From Clostridium muellerianum (GTDB lineage Bacteria; Bacillota; Clostridia; Clostridiales; Clostridiaceae), in assembly GCF_012926525.1 (NCBI RefSeq), contig NZ_JABBNI010000025.1, positions 1 to 64,000 on the forward strand: a stretch of 64,000 nt of DNA, written 5' to 3'. Positions 35,161-42,444 of the stretch are shown here, piece after piece; the stretch's first letter is position 1, and the number at the start of each line of letters is the position of its first letter. Position numbers and translations under genes: made by a program. The notes under the pieces were generated by a model. The model saw only the letters and a program-made list of their open reading frames with translations. It was not told where the DNA came from and made no database searches.

Positions 35161-35370
35161 TTAATGTTGCTTATCCATATATTCTTTTTTTGTTTTATCG
35201 ATTGTTTTTCCTCCAATTCCAATATTCTCATCAGGTAATTCTTTTATAGTGGTAAGAAAAAATTCACTTGGAATATGCATTATTTCTGATGAGACCTCTG
35301 TTAATCTTTTAATTAATTCTTCTTTTTGTTCTTTAGTTAATTTTCCACTTTCTAATGTTATGTATGGCAT
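35161..35370 (-). CDS. 4-oxalocrotonate tautomerase-family protein
   Basis: 69 residues. Starts MPYITLESGKLTKEQKEEL; after removal of Met the catalytic Pro1 is exposed, as in DmpI and 4-OT enzymes. The segment SSEIMHIPSEFFLTTIKELP and NIGIGGK fit the family. It could tautomerise 2-hydroxymuconate-like compounds, but no pathway genes are nearby. AGGAGTG precedes the ATG, and module D6 lies upstream. Confidence 0.88.
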   Translation of the reverse strand: MPYITLESGKLTKEQKEELIKRLTEVSSEIMHIPSEFFLTTIKELPDENIGIGGKTIDKTKKEYMDKQH

Positions 35371-35434
35371 TTACATCACTCCTAAATACATTTTAATTTT
35401 ATTATTAAATATAAATTAATTATATCACCTACCA

Positions 35435-35522
35435 GATAAATCACTAATTTATCCTTTACTAAATTATAACATAGTTTACAAATACCAAAATTTATCTTAT
35501 TACAAATAAAAATAAAGTGTAT
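35435..35522 (-). promoter_or_regulatory. Module D6: promoter, hairpin half lost
   Basis: -10 TATAAT at 35463-35468 and arm AAATTAGTGATTTAT. The terminator hairpin keeps only one side (AATAAAGTGTA); the other has been replaced by the SDR remnant. Confidence 0.6.
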
Positions 35523-35537
35523 ATTATTCTTACTTTG

Positions 35538-35639
35538 TCACTTCTGCATTTCAGCACTTACCAAATTATGAAATACTTTATCCGGAAGAATACTGCTTAA
35601 TACAATTAGATTCTTTGATTTTCCAACTGGATAACGCAT
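35538..35639 (-). pseudogene. C-terminal remnant of a short-chain dehydrogenase
   Basis: 33 codons from ATG 35639: RYPVGKSKNLIVLSSILPDK, then VFHNLVSAEMQK and a stop, a typical SDR tail (RYxVG, LPDxVF). The sequence just upstream, GACAGGACAACTGAAAAA, is the end of a type B repeat, so the remnant is joined to that repeat. Confidence 0.5.
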
Positions 35640-35740
35640 TTTTTCAGTTGTCCTGTCAAATATGAATATTGTAAATTAATTAGGTAATCTTTTAAATAAT
35701 TTGAATTATTATCATTAAAATTCTTTAAATTTATAAAAAA

Positions 35741-35776
35741 GACTAGGCATTTCTAATTCACTTGAAATGTCTAGCC
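35741..35776 (-). terminator. Terminator of the DUF1703 gene
   Basis: GGCTAGACATTTC pairs with GAAATGCCTAGTC on the minus strand, followed by TTTTTT. It lies 20 bases behind the stop. Confidence 0.8.
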
Positions 35777-35796
35777 TTATATGCTTTATTAGTTTA

Positions 35797-37473
35797 CTAT
35801 TCTCCCAATTTAATAATGCAATCCTTTTTATAAAATGAAATACCATATTTAATTATATTTTCATAACCTTCCTGACTAAGTTCCTCATCATATTTATTCT
35901 TTTCTATTTGAGCTAAAGCTTCATCACACATTTTATAAATATCTTTTGGTTCTTTACATATCTTAAGTTCCATTATTACTGCCGGATCAAATATTGATGG
36001 AGATTTTATATAAATATCACTTCGACCATCTCCAGACTCCCTGTTTGATTTTACTATATAATCGTGCATATTTGCCAGTACTCCAACTACAAAACCATGA
36101 TAAAAATTCTCATAGGCATCATTAAAACTTATAGTTTCTCTTAGTAGTTTATTAAGTTCTTCTTGAAAAGTTTCACTATCTTTATTAATTATTGCAGCAT
36201 ATAAAACACTTAAATCCTTTGTTTTTATCTTTTCTTCAAACCACTTTAAGATTTTTGTTCTAAAAATATACTTCACTTCTCTATTTGGTATGCTTAATTC
36301 TATATAACGATTATCTTCCTCATCCATTCTTTCGCTAACTTTTTTAAAATATCCTGTAAAGAACATAAAATTCCACAAATTATCCATAGAATCATAAATT
36401 TCATCATATGTTATATCTTCATGAACCAGCTTTTCTATAGTTTTTCCTTCAATTAAAAGCTCTATTTCCTGTTTTGTTCTAGTATCTGCCTTTTCTATAA
36501 GACTCTTAACTATGCTGTTTGAACTTGTATTGGCCCAATAGGATGATGGAAATGTATTTTTACTAACTGCCAAATCTTTTACAAATCTAACTGCACTCCA
36601 TGGATTATAGACTTCAGCATCTCCAAAAATATATCCGTTATACCATTCTTTTATTAAAGTTTCTTTTTCATTCAGCTCATAATCTCCAAGCATTTTATTT
36701 ACTTCATTTTGTGTAAATCCAAAATATTCATCATAAGATTTATTTAAAATCGAAATAATCTCCAAGTTATTTAAACCTGTAAATATGCTTTCTCTTGAAA
36801 TCCTTAAGCACCCCGTTATCACTGAAAATTCTAACGAAGAGTTTGTTTTTAATGCCGATTCAAAAAGTGATCTTATAAAAGCAATCATTTTATCATAGAA
36901 ACCTTCAAAAAATGCATTTTCAAGCGGTACATCATATTCATCTATAAGTATTATGACTTTTTTTTCATGATACTTTTCTAAACATTGCGATAGGAACTTT
37001 AGGGCTGTTATGTAAAGTTCTTCACCAGATTCTTTTCTTTCTATTCTTTCATATTCTTCTTTTTCTTTAAGTAATTTATCACTTTTCAAAATATAATCAT
37101 GACGCCTAAATTCATCTACAAGTTCATCTTTAATACATTTTAATGCCAATTCAAAGGTTGGCTGCTTAGCAGATTTTAAGGACAAATTAATCACAGGGTA
37201 CTGACCTATATGAGAAGTATACTTTTCTCCTGTTTTCATTATATTTAATCCTTCAAAAAGGTACGAATTATCTTTTTCACTATTCTCAAAGAAGTACTGA
37301 AGCATACTTATATTTAATGTCTTTCCAAACCTTCTCGGTCTTGTAAACAAATTTACTGCTGCTTTATTATCAATTATATCTTTTATAAGTAATGTTTTAT
37401 CAACAAAGTAATATCCTCTGGTTATTAACATTTTAAAATTATCTATTCCTATTGGTAATGGTTTGAAATTCAC
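35797..37473 (-). CDS. AAA-ATPase-like / PD-(D/E)XK nuclease protein (DUF1703)
   Basis: 558 residues, GTG start. N-terminal AAA-like domain with PIGIDNFKMLITRGYYFVDK and the phosphate loop TRPRRFGKTLNISML (about 40-54); Walker B is IILIDEYDVPL (about 175-185). The C-terminal PDDEXK_9 domain has GRSDIYIKS and PAVIMELKICK, the D...ExK active site. These proteins are abundant in anaerobes; the role is unknown. An own terminator follows and module D7 lies about 195 bases upstream. Confidence 0.9.
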   Translation of the reverse strand: MNFKPLPIGIDNFKMLITRGYYFVDKTLLIKDIIDNKAAVNLFTRPRRFGKTLNISMLQYFFENSEKDNSYLFEGLNIMKTGEKYTSHIGQYPVINLSLKSAKQPTFELALKCIKDELVDEFRRHDYILKSDKLLKEKEEYERIERKESGEELYITALKFLSQCLEKYHEKKVIILIDEYDVPLENAFFEGFYDKMIAFIRSLFESALKTNSSLEFSVITGCLRISRESIFTGLNNLEIISILNKSYDEYFGFTQNEVNKMLGDYELNEKETLIKEWYNGYIFGDAEVYNPWSAVRFVKDLAVSKNTFPSSYWANTSSNSIVKSLIEKADTRTKQEIELLIEGKTIEKLVHEDITYDEIYDSMDNLWNFMFFTGYFKKVSERMDEEDNRYIELSIPNREVKYIFRTKILKWFEEKIKTKDLSVLYAAIINKDSETFQEELNKLLRETISFNDAYENFYHGFVVGVLANMHDYIVKSNRESGDGRSDIYIKSPSIFDPAVIMELKICKEPKDIYKMCDEALAQIEKNKYDEELSQEGYENIIKYGISFYKKDCIIKLGE

Positions 37474-37668
37474 CTTATCACTTCAACTCCTCATTTAATT
37501 TTATTGTCAAAACAATTTTACCTTTGACTATGCCTGCTTTTTACAATATAACAGTCTCACTTTACATACTAATTATAACCGAAATACTATCTTATTAAAA
37601 CTTACCTTATCTAAAAAGCAATACCCCTTTTGTATAATTTTTATTACTTATGCAATGGCATAAATCAT

Positions 37669-37785
37669 TAAATTACTAATTTATCTTTTACTAAATTGTA
37701 ACATAACTTACAAACATTAAACTTTACTTTATTGCAATAAAAGATAAAGTGTACCAATCCTAAATTCTCAATAGATACACTTTAT
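37669..37785 (-). promoter_or_regulatory. Module D7: terminator plus promoter
   Basis: ATAAAGTGTA (37744-37753) and TACACTTTAT (37776-37785) hairpin; -10 is TACAAT (37695-37700); arm AAATTAGTAATTTAA. It ends the VanZ gene and may drive the DUF1703 gene, although the leader is unusually long. Confidence 0.6.
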
Positions 37786-37850
37786 TTTTGAATGGGCATC
37801 ATCTTTTTGGAGCCTACCATTTTTCAATAAGTTCGAATTTGTCTAATCAT

Positions 37851-38474
37851 TTAAAATCTATAAAGTAATTTTGCAAGTCCAAATTCATTAAATAAAAGAA
37901 AACGTCCCATAAACATTACAGCTATATATATGATGGGCTCCCATTTAGAACAATCACATGATTCAGGTTCACTTTTTATTACACAAACAAATATTTTATA
38001 TATACCATATCCAATTAGTCCACCTATGGTATTCAATATTAAATCATCAATATCAGTGCTTCTATTGTTTAGTAATTGAGAGACTTCTATAAACATTGAA
38101 AATGAAAATCCTGATACGAGAATATAGAGCACTTTATTATACTTTTTCCATAAAGAAGGAAGTAGAATACCAAAAGGAATAAAAAGTAATATGTTTTGTA
38201 AATATGACACTATATCAATTTCATTGGAAAATGGTATAAAATTTATCTTTTCCTTTATTTGAAAGCGATAATGAAGTATATCATATAAAGTTCCTGTTCC
38301 TGTAAAATAAAATACGGAAATTATATAAATTGCAAAAGCAATAATAATTCCACAATGAATTCTTGATGTTAATATACCCTTACGTTTATTCATATTATTG
38401 AGTATCAAGAAAGTCACAATAAAAGGAACAAACCCTGTCAAAAATTCATATCCAATAAAAAGCAATTTATCCAT
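37851..38474 (-). CDS. VanZ-like membrane protein
   Basis: 207 residues from the ATG at 38474 (GGAGGT 7 bases upstream). Five or six membrane helices with the VanZ motifs NFIPFSNE, LQNILLFIPFGILLPSLW and NRSTDIDDLILNTIGGLIGY. VanZ gives low teicoplanin resistance in the vanA cluster; stand-alone homologues have no known role. Its start lies directly behind a right arm of a boundary repeat. Confidence 0.88.
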   Translation of the reverse strand: MDKLLFIGYEFLTGFVPFIVTFLILNNMNKRKGILTSRIHCGIIIAFAIYIISVFYFTGTGTLYDILHYRFQIKEKINFIPFSNEIDIVSYLQNILLFIPFGILLPSLWKKYNKVLYILVSGFSFSMFIEVSQLLNNRSTDIDDLILNTIGGLIGYGIYKIFVCVIKSEPESCDCSKWEPIIYIAVMFMGRFLLFNEFGLAKLLYRF

Positions 38475-38486
38475 AGAATTTACCTC

Positions 38487-38500
38487 CAAATTAGAATTTG
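38487..38500. repeat. Right arm of a cassette-boundary repeat (A11)
   Basis: CAAATTAGAATTTG, followed by CCGTGGTAAGTAC as behind A6. It lies between the ribosome site of the VanZ gene and the NUDIX remnant. Confidence 0.65.
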
Positions 38501-38503
38501 CCG

Positions 38504-38832
38504 TGGTAAGTACGAAATCAAATCCATGTAATAAACCAAACTTACCACCTACCCAAGGCTGGTAGTAAAAAAATATAATGTGTTTTGTAAGGCATAAGCA
38601 TAGTGGAATGCGTTTCTACCATTACCTTGAATTTCTCAAGTGAAACATACGATACTTCTTTCACTTCATTATCGTAGAAAGAATACTCCTCTAAAAGAAT
38701 ATCCGTTCTATAAAGGAACACATCATCTATTTCATTTTCAATATATCCATCAACCTCCCCCTACTCTCGACACGAAAAGAGATACTGGAGTTTATCTATT
38801 TCTAAATCAATGCCATACAATACAGTACCCCC
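38504..38832 (-). pseudogene. NUDIX gene with internal deletion
   Basis: Nearly identical to the 3' half of the NUDIX gene at 24144-24671 and to its downstream flank (CGTGGTAAGTAC, then the gene tail). The NUDIX box is missing: the sequence jumps from codons for DLEIDKLQYL directly to the bases just before the start codon (ATACAATACAGTACC). A premature stop also stands in the GEVDG region. It keeps both boundary arms. Confidence 0.8.
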
Positions 38833-38833
38833 C

Positions 38834-38876
38834 TTAAATTCCTATTTGTAATACTCAATGTTAAATTGGAATTTAT
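38834..38876. repeat. Cassette-boundary repeat A12 (43 bp)
   Basis: TTAAATTCCTATTT, middle GTAATACTCAATGTT as in A3, right arm AAATTGGAATTTAT. The stop of the VOC gene lies in the last bases of the right arm. Confidence 0.8.
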
Positions 38877-39340
38877 TTTGCACATGCTTGAACAAATTTA
38901 ATGGGAACATCCATTTTTTTTGCTGTTTCTTCTACAGTAAGCCCACTATCCAAAAATCGTTTGCATACAACTTTTATATTTTCCCCAACCTCAATGATAT
39001 GCTTATCTAAATCATAGAAACGAACCACTCTTTGTCCCCATCTATGTTCATAAACATGGTGAACATATTCAATATATTTAAGAGCTTTTAATCTTTCAAT
39101 AAAGCTGTCAAAGTTATCTTCTTCAAAATACAGTTCAGCATCGTTGCCACTAAAAATTATTTCATTATCATCTTTCTGAATAAACTCTTTCCAGCTTTCT
39201 TTTGTTTGCAGAGCAACACCACCAGTTAAAGTAACATTAGCCCCAAAGTCCATAATAGCCCTTAAGCCTAAAACATCTTTATAGAATTTTTTTGATTTTT
39301 CCATATCTGTTACAACCAACATAGGATTCTTAAATTTCAT
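38873..39340 (-). CDS. VOC-superfamily (glyoxalase/bleomycin resistance) protein with HTH-like tail
   Basis: 155 residues. One VOC domain with the two paired modules NPMLVVTDMEKSKKFYKDVL and YVHHVYEHRWGQRVVRFYDL, ending HIIEVGE (metal-ligand Glu). The last 30 residues (LDSGLTVEETAKKMDVPIKF) resemble a small HTH often seen behind such domains. Possible roles are glyoxalase, dioxygenase or drug binding. Module D8 lies upstream, A12 behind. Confidence 0.87.
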   Translation of the reverse strand: MKFKNPMLVVTDMEKSKKFYKDVLGLRAIMDFGANVTLTGGVALQTKESWKEFIQKDDNEIIFSGNDAELYFEEDNFDSFIERLKALKYIEYVHHVYEHRWGQRVVRFYDLDKHIIEVGENIKVVCKRFLDSGLTVEETAKKMDVPIKFVQACAK

Positions 39341-39355
39341 AAATTTTCTCCTTTC

Positions 39356-39468
39356 AAATTACTATTTATCTTTTACTAAATTATAACATATTTTACAAAT
39401 ATCAAACTTTACTTTATTACAAATAAAAATAAAGTGTATCCATCTTAAATTCTCAATAGATACACTTT
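39356..39468 (-). promoter_or_regulatory. Module D8: terminator plus extended -10 promoter
   Basis: AAAGTGTATC (39431-39440) pairs with GATACACTTT (39459-39468); -10 at 39380-39385; arm AAATAGTAATTTGA before the VOC ribosome site. It also ends the sigma-factor gene. Confidence 0.7.
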
Positions 39469-39489
39469 ACCCTTATCATTATTATAAAC

Positions 39490-40032
39490 TTAACTATTTA
39501 AATACTTTCTCAACTTCCTAAGTGCTTCTCTTCTCACTTTAATAGCCTTCCTGTAATTTATTCCACAATCAGCTGCAGCTTTCTTTAGACTAGTACCTTT
39601 TATATACACACTTTCAATAATACTTTTCTCCGTACCTTGAAGCTTGTACAAAACTTCTTTAAGTTTTGATGCTTCCTCATATGCAATTACTTCATCTTCA
39701 AGAGTAAAATCATAGGCTTCAAGATTAATAGCATTTTCATCTTGAATTTCCCTATAGTGTTTTATCTGTCCTTTTAAAAGTGCCTTGAAATTATTTATAA
39801 CTGCATTTGTGCAGTATGTAGTAAAGGATCCTCTACCAGTATTATAAAGATGTACTGATTTTATTATAGAAAGATGTCCATGCTGAACCAAATCCTCAAA
39901 GTCATAAGATGGTATGCTGTACTTAGATGCCTGCTTAATTACAAAATACTTAAACTTTCCTATGATTTCATCCACTGCAGCTCTGTCTCCACTCTTAGCT
40001 TTTTTAACAAGTTCTTCTATGATAAACACCAC
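39490..40032 (-). CDS. Small sigma-70-family RNA polymerase sigma factor
   Basis: 180 residues, GTG start. Region 2 is visible as YDFEDLVQHGHLSIIKSVHL and GSFTTYCTNAVINNFKALL, region 4 as GTEKSIIESVYIKGTSLKKA and NYRKAIKVRREALRKLRKYL. It resembles the small clostridial sigma factors of the TcdR/UviA/YvrI sort rather than a housekeeping factor. It is last in a short operon behind DUF1659 and a shortened DUF2922 gene, an arrangement common in clostridia. The target promoters are unknown. Confidence 0.82.
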   Translation of the reverse strand: MVFIIEELVKKAKSGDRAAVDEIIGKFKYFVIKQASKYSIPSYDFEDLVQHGHLSIIKSVHLYNTGRGSFTTYCTNAVINNFKALLKGQIKHYREIQDENAINLEAYDFTLEDEVIAYEEASKLKEVLYKLQGTEKSIIESVYIKGTSLKKAAADCGINYRKAIKVRREALRKLRKYLNS

Positions 40033-40034
40033 CC

Positions 40035-40097
40035 TTATTTACTATTACTATTCTTCTTATCATCAGTTAAAAAACTCATTGATAATGATTTTGCCAT
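40035..40097 (-). CDS. Miniature DUF2922-like ORF, 20 codons
   Basis: ATG at 40097 behind a strong AAGGAGGGG. The product MAKSLSMSFLTDDKKNSNSK matches only the first 12 residues of DUF2922 proteins, which usually have about 70. It seems to be a remnant with a large internal deletion, still translated. Lies between the DUF1659 gene and the sigma-factor gene. Confidence 0.55.
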   Translation of the reverse strand: MAKSLSMSFLTDDKKNSNSK

Positions 40098-40141
40098 TTA
40101 AACATCCCCTCCTTTTAATTTTCAATTGCAGCACCTGATTT

Positions 40142-40366
40142 TTAAGCGTTTGTTATTCCGTTTTCATCAACTCTTATAAGCTCATCTAAAGTTTTTCCAA
40201 GAAGAGTTTCAATTGATTTTGCCACATCAAAAACGTCCTGATCCACTGCTGAAGTCTTAACCTTTGAAAAATTTAGTTTCTTAATTACGTCCTTTCCATT
40301 TTTGTCTGTTCCATCTTTGTATTTAAGAATCATTGAACTTTCAAGCTTTGTTGATTTTGCAGCCAT
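40142..40366 (-). CDS. DUF1659-family protein
   Basis: 74 residues from ATG 40366. Starts MAAKSTKLESSMILKYKDG and contains KKLNFSKVKTSAVDQDVFDV and LLGKTLDELIRVDENGITNA, the DUF1659 pattern. Function unknown; it normally stands beside DUF2922 genes, as here. First gene of the operon that ends with the sigma factor. Confidence 0.85.
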   Translation of the reverse strand: MAAKSTKLESSMILKYKDGTDKNGKDVIKKLNFSKVKTSAVDQDVFDVAKSIETLLGKTLDELIRVDENGITNA

Positions 40367-40447
40367 ATATATCAACCCCTTTCACTTAATCTATATACCA
40401 TAGTCCAGAAAATGGTCATGCCTAAAAATAATAATTTTTTGTACTAA

Positions 40448-40490
40448 AAAAGCCCCAAGAGTTTTATCTCTTAAGGCTGTTTTCTCTATT
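40448..40490 (-). terminator. Intrinsic terminator
   Basis: On the minus strand AGCCTTAAGAGA pairs with TCTTGGGGCT, followed by TTTTTT. It would stop transcripts from the PPOX gene before the DUF1659 operon. Confidence 0.75.
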
Positions 40491-40628
40491 TATATCTTTC
40501 TACATTTTACATTATAACATGGTTTTTACGATACATTCAATGGACACCCTTTGTCTTTCTTCTAACCGTTGCCTTACACACTACTAACTTTTTATTTTTA
40601 AGCTATGTTTTAATATAGTGTTGAAATA

Positions 40629-40741
40629 TAACTTAAAAAATTATAGATAGGATTGTCTACCTATGATGCTCAATATAAGAAAGATACGACAGAACTGAAT
40701 CTAAAAGTATCTTGTATCAACTCTAAAAATTGGAATTTGTC
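40629..40741. repeat. GATTGT-loop hairpin repeat and right arm A13
   Basis: ATAGATAGGATTGTCTACCTAT is the hairpin (stem ATAGGTAG-like, with changes against the copies at 2.3 and 50.75 kb). AAATTGGAATTTGT, a boundary-repeat right arm, stands directly behind the PPOX stop. Confidence 0.6.
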
Positions 40742-41215
40742 TCAATCACTTCCCGGAAGATTTCTCTTTCCAGTAAGTTCGGTAACAACAATTCTATAAA
40801 CAACAGTATTACTTAGTCCTCTACACCGGTCAATCGGATATTCCGAAAACTGGTAATGCTCGACCATTTTTCTCAGCCCATGCAGTTTCTCTTCCTCATC
40901 AGTTTCCTCGATTGTCCCAAATCCGATGATACTTTCATATCGTGCAGTAATACCGATTCTCGTAGGTTCAACTTTATAAAAAACATCTGCCTCTATACAA
41001 ACATGATTATTCTTTTTAAGACAATCAATTTTCTGACCTCTAATAGCTCCATGAAAATAAATAATCACCTTCCCATCAACTTCATCAACTCCAAATGATA
41101 CAGGTACAACATAGGGATAATCATCCATAAACATTCCCAAACGTAATGTATTACACCGATGAAGTACATCAATGATTTCCTGCTGATCCGTAATCTCACG
41201 ATCTTTTCTATTCAT
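40742..41215 (-). CDS. Pyridoxamine 5'-phosphate oxidase-family (NimA-like) flavin protein
   Basis: 157 residues from the ATG at 41215 (GGAGGT upstream). FMN-binding split barrel: NTLRLGMFMDDYPYVVPVSF, KVIIYFHGAIRGQKIDCLKK and the typical ESIIGFGTIEETDEEEK. Relatives include NimA nitroimidazole reductases and general stress proteins. The substrate is unknown. A left arm (ACAAATTACTATTT) lies upstream at about 41328, inside a small hairpin ACTCAA/TTGAGT. Confidence 0.87.
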   Translation of the reverse strand: MNRKDREITDQQEIIDVLHRCNTLRLGMFMDDYPYVVPVSFGVDEVDGKVIIYFHGAIRGQKIDCLKKNNHVCIEADVFYKVEPTRIGITARYESIIGFGTIEETDEEEKLHGLRKMVEHYQFSEYPIDRCRGLSNTVVYRIVVTELTGKRNLPGSD

Positions 41216-41510
41216 AAAACACCTCCACATTTAATATATCCTATAATTTTCTTGTTCCTACAAGTTCTGATTTATACATTTCATTGTTTATAAATTTTCT
41301 TCATAATTTAATAATAAACAACTCAACAAATTACTATTTATTGAGTTTTTTTATATCTTTCATATGCCACATTATCTAACAACAAAAGCAAATTAAAAAA
41401 GATAATTGTGATAATAATTTATCCTGAATTACCTTTTATTTCTTACAGAAGTACTAATGGTGGTTAGTTAGATTAACCATTATCAAATGTTAAAGAAATA
41501 TTGACATTAA

Positions 41511-41690
41511 TTATCTTCTTGCTTTACCAGAAATATGCTCAACATTTATTCTTATCACTTTAGTTATTGATCCTGCATTTGCAATATATATCTTACCCTT
41601 TTCAATATAATCTGGTGAATATTTATTTAATACTTCTATTGCTTCTACAATCTCAAGTTTTCTGTCTTTTCTTCTTATTTCCTTAAACAT
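41511..41690 (-). pseudogene. Miniature PPOX-family gene with internal deletion
   Basis: 59 codons from ATG 41690 with AAGGAAGG upstream. The front MFKEIRRKDRKLEIVEAIEV is the start of a NimA-like protein, and the end KVIRINVEHISGKARR is the tail of the same family. About 90 middle residues with the flavin site are missing without loss of frame. It may still be translated but cannot bind FMN. Confidence 0.6.
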
Positions 41691-41916
41691 AGTTATTCCT
41701 TCCTTTTATCAAATATCGTCAATTTATAATAATTTGATAAGTTATGTATGACGTAAAGATTATATAGACACAAATAATAAGAAAGCTGTATCATAATCTT
41801 ATATATTATCCATTTAGAAGGATATTATTTACCTATACTGCTATGTCTTATTTTTAATTAAGAAGTATTTACTCACATACACATATTTAATCTTATTGAT
41901 TTTTTATTTTTTAGTA

Positions 41917-42342
41917 TTAAAGCTGATTCTGATCATAACAGTTATATATACCTTCTTCTCTTTTCCTTCTTGCATTATTACTTATATAAGATCCCTCTAT
42001 TACATTTTTATAACCTTTCTTTATAACTATACTCTTAATATAGTCTACATGTGGACATCTATCAGAATGATGACTATCATGTACCATGCAAGATGCTAAA
42101 TGAACTACAATTTCATTTTTGGTAATATCAGTTTTTTTATTTAATTTCTTAGAGAAGTGCTCTAATTTAGCTGCAACTCCTTTTCCACTGCATCCACCAC
42201 AAGTAAAAGAAATATATCTTGTGGCATCATCATAATCTTTAAAAACTCCATCCTTATTATAAAAAGCATTTGTACATGCAAATCCACTGCACCTTCTTTG
42301 TGCAATATCACATTGAATGATAACAACATATTTAGTATTCAT
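41917..42342 (-). CDS. CGGC-domain protein
   Basis: 141 residues. The CGGC motif lies in FTCGGCSGKGVAAKLEHF (about 47-64), with further cysteines at CDIAQRRCSGFAC and HLASCMVHD, then HHSDRCPHVDYIKSI. The family is thought to bind metal or iron-sulfur through these cysteines; the role is unknown. Transcribed away from the MocR-type gene. GGGGG lies before the ATG. Confidence 0.87.
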   Translation of the reverse strand: MNTKYVVIIQCDIAQRRCSGFACTNAFYNKDGVFKDYDDATRYISFTCGGCSGKGVAAKLEHFSKKLNKKTDITKNEIVVHLASCMVHDSHHSDRCPHVDYIKSIVIKKGYKNVIEGSYISNNARRKREEGIYNCYDQNQL

Positions 42343-42383
42343 ACTTATTCCCCCTTTCTCTTTTAATTATAATTTTAATCTGG

Positions 42384-42427
42384 TATAATAAAAAGTGCCA
42401 GTTTTAACATATTTTATAGTACCAGTT
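42384..42427 (+). promoter_or_regulatory. Promoter and direct-repeat operator of the MocR-type gene
   Basis: TATAAT at 42384-42389, followed by GTGCCAGTT (42395) and GTACCAGTT (42419), 24 bases apart. MocR regulators bind direct repeats; sites downstream of the -10 suggest self-repression. Confidence 0.6.
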
Positions 42428-42444
42428 ATTGGAGGATATAAAAA

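Noticed and set aside
8899-40741. Canonical integron attC sites
   Set aside because: The repeats have attC-like geometry but no GTTRRRY/RYYYAAC cores, and the recombinase lacks recognisable integron-integrase features. I therefore call the sites attC-like only.
41318-41353. Plus-strand terminator ACTCAA/TTGAGT with T run
   Set aside because: No plus-strand gene ends there; the stem is short and contains the left arm of a boundary repeat, so it is more likely part of the leader of the minus-strand PPOX gene.
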